From contig CAIQIQ010000029.1 in the NCBI GenBank assembly GCA_903871935.1, forward strand, positions 1 through 64,000: a DNA stretch of 64,000 nucleotides, given 5' to 3'. This stretch comes from an uncultured Phycisphaerales bacterium. GTDB taxonomy: Bacteria > Planctomycetota > Phycisphaerae > Tepidisphaerales > Tepidisphaeraceae. Made by a program: the position numbers and the translations under genes. This document shows, one piece after another, positions 43,785-52,220 of this stretch (position 1 is its first letter; every line of letters starts with the position of its first letter). The notes below the pieces were generated by a model. That model had not been told where the DNA came from, made no database searches, and worked only from the letters and a program-made list of their open reading frames with translations.

Positions 43785-46079
43785 TCAACCCGTGATTGAG
43801 CCCTTAAGGTACGCACCAAGCCACGGTAGCAGCGGATCGTACGTGAGCTGAGCAGGACCACTTTCCAGTGGCTGCAGGGTAAGCGGGTTAACCGCACCAA
43901 AGTTGATATAGTAATGGATCTGGCCGTCCTTGCCCGTCGTCCACCTGCCATCAAACTTCAGCATGAACGTCATCGGCGTAGCGGGGGCAATAAGCGCGAT
44001 GCGTTGATCGGCATTGAATATGGTCGCCTCGCCCGTCCCGTAAATCCGGCCGCTGGTCTGGCCACGCCCTGTCCGATACAAATGCACGCTAAACGCGGAC
44101 GTTGCGTCAAAGTATTGGTCCGGCACGATTACCGAGGTGAAATTCGGACCATACATAGGAACTGGCGCTGTCAGGAAGATCAGGTTCAGCGTATCGGTTC
44201 CGATCATCGAACCGACACCGGTATGCGTTTGCCCTGCGGCAACGGACATCAACCCAGTACGGGCGACGCTATACGGCATGTACAGATGGCTCTCGAACGT
44301 GAAGTTCTTATTGATGTAGAACCCCGTGTAGCTGCCCATCGTGTCGATCAGATGCTCGGCCTTGGGAGTGCCGACGCCTGTCGCCATGTCAAACCCGGTG
44401 GTCGCAAACCACGGGCCCGCCTGGCCGAAAATGATGTCGTTGAAGCAGTCTGAGTAGTCCCGACTCGGGCCATCCAGGGCAGCGTAGCCATTGTAGATGT
44501 CATATACGATGCCGTTAAGCCTGTTTCCGATGGTCGTCTGGCCCGCTGCCACACGCTTCTGATTCGCCAGAGCCACAATCGCCGCCCATTGCGGAGTCCC
44601 GGCGCTGGTGCCGCCAACCGCGAACCAGCCGGTGTCGCCACTTTGCGGAGTTGTGGTGTAGATCGCAAAGTTGGTGGCATTATAGGAAACATCAGGTAAC
44701 GCGCGCACATTCAAATTCGACGCGATCGGCGCTACCGGCGGAGTCCAGGTCGGATCCGGCAGAGCATACGGGATGCCATTCTGGTAGCCCGGGCGCTCAA
44801 ACCAGGCTTGCAGGGCATAGCCCGAGCCGCCCGCGATCCACGCAGCCTCCTCGGCCGTCTGGTTGCCATCCTGGTCCAGTGTCAACACGGTGCCGCCAAC
44901 CGCGGTCACACTCGGGGACATCGCCGGGTACGATGCCACATCCAAATTGCCATTGTCGCCCGAAGCGGCCAGGAAGGTCACCTTGGGGTGCGAACGGAAT
45001 ATCGTCTCGATCAAATCCATGCTGGGAGTAGTTAGCACGCTATAACCGGGAACGGTCGGGTCGTAGACAAAGTCGCGGCCGATGCTCATAGACACGATCC
45101 CGCCAACCTTCTGAGCCATGTCCGCGGCTTTCTTTATCGCCACATACATGTCCTGCTCGATGCTTGAGTCCGCCTGCACCAGCACGAGCTTTGCCGCCGG
45201 GGCAATGGCACGGGCCCACTCCAGGTCGAGCATGATCTCCATGTCCCACCCGGAATCGACCGCCGGCGCCTTGCCGCTGGCATTCACGATCTGGAAGTTG
45301 TCTGCGGTGGGAACCGGAAGGTCAAACTGGTTGCAGAAGGCGGTGAAGTCATCCTGAACATGCAGGCCGGTGAACGCATCGACGATGAAGATCGTCTGTC
45401 CTGCTCCGGCATTCGGATCGAAATCGCCAAATCCATACGCTTGGCGAATCTGGTTCGGATCAAACCCCGTAACGTTCGCCTGGAAGGCCCCTGGCTGGTA
45501 AGTCGCGTCCGTGTACATCGGGTGGTACACCGCCGCCTTGCCCACGTTGATGGTCTTGCTCTTCCCGCTTACAGAAGAGGTATTCAAAGTGCCGGTGTTA
45601 ATCAGGTCACTGCGCGAGCCCGACCAGATGGTATCCTTGCCCCCGAGGGCTATGACGCGGTCCGTTCCCGTATCGGTGTAGATCTCGTTGTCGCCGCCAG
45701 TGGCGCTGATCAGATCCGCACCGGCGCCGCTGTGAATGGTGTCGTGACCACCGTCCGCCATCAGCGTGTCATTGCCCGCGCCAAGGTCGACCTCCATGGG
45801 AATGACCACGCCCAACGCCTGCACGCGATCGTTGCCGGCGCCGGTTGCGATTGAGATCTTGCGAATCAGGGAGCTGTCGAACTGATAGGCGTCGCGGTTC
45901 TCCTGAACCTTAAGGCTGCCTCCACTTTGCGTGAGCACGATCATATCCGCGCTCGCACCGGTCAGGATGCGCAGGACATCGCCATCCAAAGTGGTCGACA
46001 GAAGCTGCCGCTGCTCCAATTGTTCGAGCTTCGCCGCCCCCGTCGCTGCACCAGTACGCACTTTTCGCTGCTGCATCAT
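43785..46079 (-). CDS. Secreted S53 (sedolisin-type) peptidase with N-terminal RTX repeats
   Basis: A 764-residue protein with the export signature LEQLEQRQLLS (about 18-28), then RTX-like repeats (about 80-160, DLGAGNDTLMADGG and GAGADLISATGG). The sedolisin domain contains the E-x3-D pair in WDMEIMLDLEW (E281, D285), the oxyanion Asp in ASGDNGN (D375), the nucleophile Ser in GGTSAGTP (S492) and a calcium site (FNDII with GFDMATGVGTP). Sedolisins are acid endopeptidases normally made with an N-terminal prokumamolisin propeptide, which I do not see here. About 170 C-terminal residues are unassigned beta-rich sequence. Starts at 46079 or 46076 are favoured by a GGGAG site; the ORF reaches a GTG at 46094. 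Confidence 0.92.
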   Translation of the reverse strand: MMQQRKVRTGAATGAAKLEQLEQRQLLSTTLDGDVLRILTGASADMIVLTQSGGSLKVQENRDAYQFDSSLIRKISIATGAGNDRVQALGVVIPMEVDLGAGNDTLMADGGHDTIHSGAGADLISATGGDNEIYTDTGTDRVIALGGKDTIWSGSRSDLINTGTLNTSSVSGKSKTINVGKAAVYHPMYTDATYQPGAFQANVTGFDPNQIRQAYGFGDFDPNAGAGQTIFIVDAFTGLHVQDDFTAFCNQFDLPVPTADNFQIVNASGKAPAVDSGWDMEIMLDLEWARAIAPAAKLVLVQADSSIEQDMYVAIKKAADMAQKVGGIVSMSIGRDFVYDPTVPGYSVLTTPSMDLIETIFRSHPKVTFLAASGDNGNLDVASYPAMSPSVTAVGGTVLTLDQDGNQTAEEAAWIAGGSGYALQAWFERPGYQNGIPYALPDPTWTPPVAPIASNLNVRALPDVSYNATNFAIYTTTPQSGDTGWFAVGGTSAGTPQWAAIVALANQKRVAAGQTTIGNRLNGIVYDIYNGYAALDGPSRDYSDCFNDIIFGQAGPWFATTGFDMATGVGTPKAEHLIDTMGSYTGFYINKNFTFESHLYMPYSVARTGLMSVAAGQTHTGVGSMIGTDTLNLIFLTAPVPMYGPNFTSVIVPDQYFDATSAFSVHLYRTGRGQTSGRIYGTGEATIFNADQRIALIAPATPMTFMLKFDGRWTTGKDGQIHYYINFGAVNPLTLQPLESGPAQLTYDPLLPWLGAYLKGSITG

Positions 46080-46102
46080 AATACTCCCACTCACTCAAGT
46101 TC

Positions 46103-46145
46103 CATGGCCGCGGAGATGGATCGCCGACCCATCGCCGCGGCCATG
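46103..46145 (-). promoter_or_regulatory. Strong intercistronic hairpin between the secretin and S53 genes
   Basis: An 11-bp perfect stem (46103-46113 with 46135-46145) continues, after one mismatch, into a 5-bp inner stem (46115-46119 with 46129-46133) around a 9-nt loop. No T run follows on the minus strand. It lies just after the secretin stop and could attenuate or stabilise the upstream message. Confidence 0.55.
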
Positions 46146-46155
46146 ATCACAACTT

Positions 46156-49100
46156 TTACTGGCCGCTGATCTTCGAAGAGAGCAGCGGGAACTGCTTACG
46201 CTCCTGTTCCGAGGAAATGATGATCGTGGGTTTGACCAGGATCAGCAGAATCGACTCGTCCTTAGCCATCGAACGATTCGTGAAGAACCGTTTGATGATC
46301 GGAAGCTTCGACAATATCGGAACACCCATCTCACGCTCGATTTCGCCGGCAATCGTCTGCCCGCCCAGCAGCACCGTGCCGCCATCGGGAACGCTGACGT
46401 CGGCCGCCAGGTCGATCGTCTGCGTCACCGGCTGCTGCACGCTCAACGTCGGAGAGGAAACCACGGTGCCAGTGTTGCCGGCGACCGCGGACGCCGACTG
46501 CTGGAACGTGAACAGATCAATGCCCAGCAGCTTCGTCAACGTCGGGAAGAGCTGCAGGCGGACGTACTTGCGGTCATGCGAGACGAATGCGGAAACTTCC
46601 AGGTACACGCCATCGGATACGGTACTGATCTGCGGGGCACCGGTAACCCCAGGAACCGTGGAAGCATCAAAGCCTGACACGTAGTTCCGATCCGTCGAGA
46701 CATTGACGTATGCCGTACCGCCGTTGAAGACGGTGACGCGTGGTGCTGTAACCACCGACTGCGAAACCGTCGCCTGCGTCGCCCGGATAATGAAGCTGAC
46801 CTGGAAATCGTCAAGGTATGCGCCATCCACCCTGATCGCAGGCGCTTGCGCGCCCAACGACCCGGGAACGCCGGTCTGCGGTGCAGCCGTGAACAAGCTG
46901 CTGGCTGAGGCGATGTTGATCGGTGTCCACTTATCAGAGTTGGGTGTGTACGTGGCCTGGAAATCCATTCCCACATCTTCGAGGAAGCTCCTCGATACCG
47001 TCAGGAACCGGGTTTCAACGTTCACCTGGATCGCTGAACGTTCGCGCAACTTCGCCAGGAGGTTCTCAATATTGCGATGCACCTCGGGAGTCTGCGAGAT
47101 AATCAACTGCAGGTTCGGGTAGAACGGCCGGATTGATCCGGTACCGCCCGCAGTGTCCCATGTATTGACATCAACGGTGTTCACGATCAGGTCGGTAATA
47201 TCGTCCATGGTAGCGGAGGTATTGCCGCCATTGCCGCCATTGCCACCACCGCCACCGCCGCTGCCGCCACCACCAAACAGATTGCTGCCGCCGCCGCTTC
47301 CGCCGACGCTACCAGAGCTTCGGCCACCACCGCCGCCGCCGCCACTGCTTCGGCCACCGCCGCCACCGCCACTGCTTCGGCCACCGCCGCCGGTGTTGCC
47401 ACCGCCGCCTCGGTTGCCGCCGCCGGTGTTGCCACCGCCGCTGGTGCCGCCGATATTACCGCCGCCGCCGCCGCCGTTGCCGCCACCGTTCATCGTCGCC
47501 GTGATATCGGGCATCAGGTCCGTTACTTCATACACGCGCGTGACCACATTGTTTGACAGCTCGGCCGTGGTGGAGATGGTAATCACACCCTCATCCACCG
47601 TATAGGTCAGCTTGTTAACCGGGTCAGTGCTGACCTGAGCGAGCACCACATCCAGCACCTTCGCTAGCTTCACATCGCGCAGGCGCGCCTGCACGGGTGC
47701 CTTGCGATCGATACCGGACTGTTCGATTTGCTTCCAGTTCACCAGGATATTCACACCGCTGGTATCGCGAAGCAGATCAATCACTTCATCGAATGGAGTG
47801 CCGTCAAACCTCACCAGCGGCTGCTTCTTCTCCAACGCCGCACGCACAACCCGATCCTGTTCGCCAAGGCCCTGTTCTTCCAGGACCAACTTGTCACGAT
47901 CATCGCTGATCTCCGGCCAGTTCGTCGGGTAACGATAGATGTCGTCGTAAGGAATCTGCTGCTCTTCAGCCCGGTTCAGGTACTTGGTGAGGTTCCGCTT
48001 ATACTGCTCGCGGTACTGAGCTTGTTCCTGAAGCAGGAAACGATCCTCAACCAGCGGGCGGACGCCCGTGGCATAATCATTTGTCGGATCGACAGCCACA
48101 ATCTGGTCGATCGTCGCCATCGCCTCGCGGTACTTGTTCTGCGAGATATACCGGCGGGCATCCTTGATCAGAGCCGCGACGGTTGCCCGACGCTCGGTGT
48201 CCAACGCCGCCTGGCGGGCTTCACTGACGCGCTGCGCCTCCTCGGCCAGTCGCTGTTTCTCAGAAGCTTCAAACGTCTGCTGCGCCTGCTTCAATTCAAC
48301 CTGGACCTGGGCCAGCGTGGTATCAAACGCCTTGAGTTCGTCCTGATTGAACAGATTCGCATCTGTTTGTCTCGCGACCGCCGCTGAATCGAGCTGTATC
48401 TGCGCAACCTTGAAGTTGTGCTGCGCAATCGCCGCCCGCGTACGGTCAACCGATTCATTAAAGCTATAGGTGATGTACTGTTTCTTGGCCAGATTTGCCT
48501 GCGCCTGTCGATCAAGCAGTGTTGTGGCGACCGGTGCCCGGCCTTCCAGCGTCAGAATCTGATTCCGACCGTCCACAGCAGCCTGGTTGGAAGGATCGGT
48601 TTCCACAGCTTTCGTGTAGGCATCCAACGCATCGGCTGTGCGGCCCTCCTGCTGAGCCTGGCGCGCCTTGTCCACCAGACGCTGGGAATCATAAGCCTTC
48701 GCCTGCTGACGGATCTGTTCCATCTTGGCCGTGGCTTCCAAATCAGACTGAGCCGGATTTGCGGCGACTGCGGGCACTTCCGCCTTCGGAGTTTCGGGTT
48801 TGGGAGTCTCAGCCGCCGGCTGCTCAACTTTGGGTGTCTCAGCCTTGGGGGCTTCAACCGCTGGCGTCTCGGCCTTGGGGGCCTCGGCAACCGCTTGCCC
48901 CGTCTTGCCCTGCGCCTTGGCTTCTTCCTTGTCCACTTCCGCAAGCATCTTGGCGGCCGTGGCCTCAAACAAACCGGGCTTGAAGCCCGCTTCATCTGCG
49001 GCTTTGAACCCCGCGCGGGCGGCAACGTAATCGCCTGCCTTCAGGGCAGTTAAGCCGGTCTTGTACTGTTCACGGGCAGCAACCTGACGGGTCGCGGCCG

Positions 49101-50595
49101 AGGTCTTGTCAGCCTCCGCCTGGGCCTTGGCAGCGTCACGCTCGGCACGGGCAGCCTCATCGGCTGCCTGCTTATCGGCCTTGGCCTTGGCTTCGGCAGC
49201 TTCTTTATCGACCTTCGCCTGAGCATCGGCTGCCTGCTTTTCAGCCTTGGTCTTGGCATCGGCCTCGGCCTGATCGACGTTGGCTGCCATCTTGGCAGCC
49301 GAAGCTTCGAACAGGCCCGGCTTGAACCCCGCGGCATCTGCCGCTTGGAACTGCGTCCGGGCAGTCGCATAGTCGCCTGCTTTCAGGGCAGCCAGACCAG
49401 CGGCATACGCCTGCTTCGCGGCATTGGGATCGGCCGCCGGAGCCTCACCCTGGGCAACCTCCGCCTTCGGTGCCTCAGCGGCCGGTGTTGCCGCCGTCGG
49501 CGTTTCCGTCTTCGGGGCTTCAGCCTTGGGCGCCTCAGCTTTGGGAGCTTCGGCCGCCGGGGCCTGCACGGCAGGAGCCGCGGCCTTGGGCGCCTCGGGT
49601 TGGGCAGGTTGTTCTGTCGCTACCGGCTGGGCCTTGGCTTCAGCCTTATCTACTTCCGCGAGCATCTTGGCAGCAGGCGCCTGGAAGATGCCGGGCTTAA
49701 ACCCGGCTTCGTCGGCCGCCTTGAACTGTGCGCGAGCGGTGGCAAAGTCATTAGCCTTCAAGGCCGCCAGACCAGCAGCATAGGCCTCCTTGGCCTTCTG
49801 TTGCTGTGCCTTGGCCGCCTCTTCGGCAGCCTTCTTATCAGCCTTGGCTTGTTCCTCGGCAGCCTTCGTGTCGACGGCCGGCGCAACCGCGGGCGTCACC
49901 TCGGCCGGCTTCGCAGGCGTCTCAGCGGCAACCGCCGTCTTCTGATCGATCTTCTTCAGGAAGTCGCTGGGGCTTCCCTGGAACATCGGGGCTTTGTAGC
50001 CCGATTGATAAAGCTTCTCAAACGCGCCTTTGGCCTCGGCATAGTTGCCAGCGTCGAAGTCGCGCTTCGCCTGCTGGTACATCGCCTTCTGCTCGCCGGC
50101 CTGCTGTTCCTGCATGGCATCGACGGCTGCAGATTGCTCACGCGCCTTCTGCTTGGTGCCGTCATCGACAAACTTGCTGTCGGCCGCGGATTTGTAAAGC
50201 CGCTTGGCCTCGACCAGGTCGCCGCCAGCCATCTTTGTCTCGGCTTCCTCAAAGCGGGCCTTCGCTTCGGCCCGTCCGGCAATCGCCTTCTCGACATCGT
50301 CACCTGTCGAAGCGAGTGTCCGCTGGTCGGAGCCCGCAAGATTGGCGGCATTGATTTGCGCCAAGGTCGCCTTGGCATCCTCGTACTGTTTGGCTTTGTA
50401 CTGCGCGACCGCCTGCTTTAGCAGGTCAGAATCGCTCGCCGCAGCATCGGCCAGGGACAAGGGACGGGCTGCCGCGGTATCTGGAGTCGTGGCTTCAGCA
50501 TGAAGCCGCGTCCATGTGACCGAAACAACCGAAACTGTTGCAGCAACTGCCAATCCGATGACAGCTGCACGGCGCTGGGTTTTCCTGTGTTCCAT
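46156..50595 (-). CDS. Secretin (GspD/PilQ superfamily) with long repeat-rich N-terminus
   Basis: An outer-membrane channel subunit of the type II secretion/type IV pilus family, 1479 residues. A signal/anchor segment (about 11-35) precedes TPR-like helices. Three similar modules of about 45 aa follow (YAAGLAALKANDFATARAQF then KAADEAGFKPGIF), separated by Ala/Lys/Pro linkers. More helices come next, then an STN/N-type domain (about 925-1008, FDEVIDLLRDTSGVNILVNW) and a Gly/Ser-rich tract (about 1036-1128). The secretin core (about 1171-1465) contains VPDGGTVLLGGQTIAGEIE and GVPILSKLPIIKRFF. The start at 50595 has AAGG 7 nt upstream. At about 1500 aa it is roughly twice the usual length because of the N-terminal region. 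It precedes three co-directional exoprotein genes. Confidence 0.92.
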   Translation of the reverse strand: MEHRKTQRRAAVIGLAVAATVSVVSVTWTRLHAEATTPDTAAARPLSLADAAASDSDLLKQAVAQYKAKQYEDAKATLAQINAANLAGSDQRTLASTGDDVEKAIAGRAEAKARFEEAETKMAGGDLVEAKRLYKSAADSKFVDDGTKQKAREQSAAVDAMQEQQAGEQKAMYQQAKRDFDAGNYAEAKGAFEKLYQSGYKAPMFQGSPSDFLKKIDQKTAVAAETPAKPAEVTPAVAPAVDTKAAEEQAKADKKAAEEAAKAQQQKAKEAYAAGLAALKANDFATARAQFKAADEAGFKPGIFQAPAAKMLAEVDKAEAKAQPVATEQPAQPEAPKAAAPAVQAPAAEAPKAEAPKAEAPKTETPTAATPAAEAPKAEVAQGEAPAADPNAAKQAYAAGLAALKAGDYATARTQFQAADAAGFKPGLFEASAAKMAANVDQAEADAKTKAEKQAADAQAKVDKEAAEAKAKADKQAADEAARAERDAAKAQAEADKTSAATRQVAAREQYKTGLTALKAGDYVAARAGFKAADEAGFKPGLFEATAAKMLAEVDKEEAKAQGKTGQAVAEAPKAETPAVEAPKAETPKVEQPAAETPKPETPKAEVPAVAANPAQSDLEATAKMEQIRQQAKAYDSQRLVDKARQAQQEGRTADALDAYTKAVETDPSNQAAVDGRNQILTLEGRAPVATTLLDRQAQANLAKKQYITYSFNESVDRTRAAIAQHNFKVAQIQLDSAAVARQTDANLFNQDELKAFDTTLAQVQVELKQAQQTFEASEKQRLAEEAQRVSEARQAALDTERRATVAALIKDARRYISQNKYREAMATIDQIVAVDPTNDYATGVRPLVEDRFLLQEQAQYREQYKRNLTKYLNRAEEQQIPYDDIYRYPTNWPEISDDRDKLVLEEQGLGEQDRVVRAALEKKQPLVRFDGTPFDEVIDLLRDTSGVNILVNWKQIEQSGIDRKAPVQARLRDVKLAKVLDVVLAQVSTDPVNKLTYTVDEGVITISTTAELSNNVVTRVYEVTDLMPDITATMNGGGNGGGGGGNIGGTSGGGNTGGGNRGGGGNTGGGGRSSGGGGGGRSSGGGGGGGRSSGSVGGSGGGSNLFGGGGSGGGGGGNGGNGGNTSATMDDITDLIVNTVDVNTWDTAGGTGSIRPFYPNLQLIISQTPEVHRNIENLLAKLRERSAIQVNVETRFLTVSRSFLEDVGMDFQATYTPNSDKWTPINIASASSLFTAAPQTGVPGSLGAQAPAIRVDGAYLDDFQVSFIIRATQATVSQSVVTAPRVTVFNGGTAYVNVSTDRNYVSGFDASTVPGVTGAPQISTVSDGVYLEVSAFVSHDRKYVRLQLFPTLTKLLGIDLFTFQQSASAVAGNTGTVVSSPTLSVQQPVTQTIDLAADVSVPDGGTVLLGGQTIAGEIEREMGVPILSKLPIIKRFFTNRSMAKDESILLILVKPTIIISSEQERKQFPLLSSKISGQ

Positions 50596-51117
50596 AAGGA
50601 TACCTTGGGAAACCGACTTCTCCGTCGAAGAGTTCCGGCTCGAGCGATTAACAAACACGACGCCTCTCCTTTGCCTTTATTTCAGGCATTCGAGGAAATT
50701 CGATTCCCCGGTAAGTGGTGCCTTACCGTCCATGAGAGTAACAACACAGTAATCGAGCGAAAACCGATCATCACTCTCGCCACACTTCCCCAGATCCCAA
50801 TAGCCTGAGATCAAGGGCCGATGACTGCCTCCCTCGGCGGCAGTCTTGCCGACTTGAGTGGGATGCCGGGCGACATCTTCCGGCACCGTCAGACCGCACG
50901 TCACACGATTATGACGAACAGCCTAACTCGCAGGCACACAAGCCCATGCCCACGACCTTGTCTGCGTCGGCAAGCTGCATTTGGCACCTTACCAAACACA
51001 GACAGATTCCCTCTTCTAAAGAGGGTGGCGGACATGGTAAGCGAACTCTGCAAATCATGCAAACAAAAACGCTTCGGTCTTTGACGCACCTGACATCCGC
51101 GGCTAAAAACCCCTACC
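50596..51117. other. Intergenic region between divergent secretin and pheA genes
   Basis: About 520 bp with no convincing gene. It should contain both promoters, but no confident -35/-10 pair was found. It holds three small inverted repeats: CGGTAAG-N6-CTTACCG (50709-50728), GACTGCC-N9-GGCAGTC (50823-50845) and CCCTCTT-CTA-AAGAGGG (51009-51025). Short ORFs across it on both strands have no protein-like features. Confidence 0.6.
50709..50728. promoter_or_regulatory. Inverted repeat upstream of the secretin gene
   Basis: A perfect 7-bp inverted repeat, CGGTAAG and CTTACCG separated by 6 bp, 114 bp upstream of the secretin start. The two-fold symmetry and spacing suit a dimeric regulator site or a 5'-leader hairpin. 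Confidence 0.35.
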
Positions 51118-52212
51118 ATGAGCGATCCCAAGTCCAAACTCCCATCTCTCGATGAGTTACGTGTGCAGATTGACGCCGTCGACGAGCAGATCGTTCGCCT
51201 CCTCAACGAGCGGGCAAAAGTCGTTGTCCAGGTGGGCAAGGTCAAACAGACCTCCGGCACCCCCATCTACGCCCCTGATCGTGAAAAAATGGTCCTCGAC
51301 CGCATCCGCAAGCTCAATCCCGGCCCCCTGCCCTCCCGCTGTCTTGAGGCGGTATATCGTGAATTAATGAGCGGCTCCTTCGCCCTCGAACGCCCCCTGC
51401 GCATCGGCTATCTCGGCCCCGCCGGTACCTTCTCCCACGCCGCTTCCATCCGAAAATTCGGCGCTTCCGTCGAATATGTGCCCCTCACCGACATCGCTTC
51501 CGTCTTCGCCGAAGTTGCCCGTGGCCATATAGATCATGGCCTGGTGCCTGTCGAAAACTCCATCGGCGGGTCAATTGTCGACACCCTGGACGCGTTTTTG
51601 CAGTCTTCGGCCAGGATCTGCGCTGAAGTGCTGATTAATGTCCATCACAACCTCCTCGCCAAAGAGCCCTGGGAGAAGGTCAAACGCATCTACTCCAAGC
51701 CCGAAGTGTTCGCCCAATGCCGCAATTGGCTGCAGGCCATCGCCAAAGACCGCGATGTCCAGCCGGCCGCCTCCACCTCAAGGGCCGCCGAACTTGCCGC
51801 CATCGAACCCGGCGCTGCCGCCATCGCCTCTGCCATCGCCGGCCAGATCCACGGCATGACCGTCCTTTTCGAGAATATCGAGGACAACCCCGAAAACGTC
51901 ACCCGCTTCTTTGTTATCGGACGTGAGACGGCCAAACGCTCCGGCGAAGACAAAACCGCCATCATGTTCACCACCGCCCACAAGCCCGGTGCCCTTGCCG
52001 AGGTTCTCGACGTCTTCCGCGACAACGGCATCAACCTCACTGACATCGAAAAACGCCCTTCCAAAAAGGTCAACTGGGAGTATTACTTCTTTATCGACGC
52101 CGTCGGCCATCAGGATGACCCGGCCATGCAGAAAGCTGTCGCCGCCACCCGCGAGCACTGCCTCCAGCTCACCGTCCTTGGCTCTTATCCCAAAGCCTTT
52201 GAAGTCCTGTAG
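51118..52212 (+). CDS. pheA: Bifunctional chorismate mutase / prephenate dehydratase
   Basis: Makes phenylpyruvate from chorismate for phenylalanine synthesis. It has 364 residues in three parts: an AroQ-type chorismate mutase helix bundle (about 8-90, LDELRVQIDAVDEQIVRLLNERA), a prephenate dehydratase (about 95-270, GYLGPAGTFSHAA, VPVENSIGGSIVDTLD, NVTRFFVIG), and an ACT domain (about 285-360, KPGALAEVLDVFRDNGINLTDIEKRPSK). The ESRP motif of Phe-sensing ACT domains appears as EKRP. Feedback inhibition by phenylalanine is expected from the family. It is convergent with dinB with 8 bp between stops. Confidence 0.96.
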   Translation: MSDPKSKLPSLDELRVQIDAVDEQIVRLLNERAKVVVQVGKVKQTSGTPIYAPDREKMVLDRIRKLNPGPLPSRCLEAVYRELMSGSFALERPLRIGYLGPAGTFSHAASIRKFGASVEYVPLTDIASVFAEVARGHIDHGLVPVENSIGGSIVDTLDAFLQSSARICAEVLINVHHNLLAKEPWEKVKRIYSKPEVFAQCRNWLQAIAKDRDVQPAASTSRAAELAAIEPGAAAIASAIAGQIHGMTVLFENIEDNPENVTRFFVIGRETAKRSGEDKTAIMFTTAHKPGALAEVLDVFRDNGINLTDIEKRPSKKVNWEYYFFIDAVGHQDDPAMQKAVAATREHCLQLTVLGSYPKAFEVL

Positions 52213-52220
52213 CCGTAGCA

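Noticed and set aside
47187-47605. Gly-, Ala- or Pro-rich small ORFs in a GCC/ACC-rich tract
   Set aside because: The tract codes for the Gly/Ser linker of the secretin; the other frames are low-complexity shadows.
50677-51084. Two small ORFs in the secretin-pheA intergenic region
   Set aside because: No ribosome site, no protein-like composition, overlapping on opposite strands.
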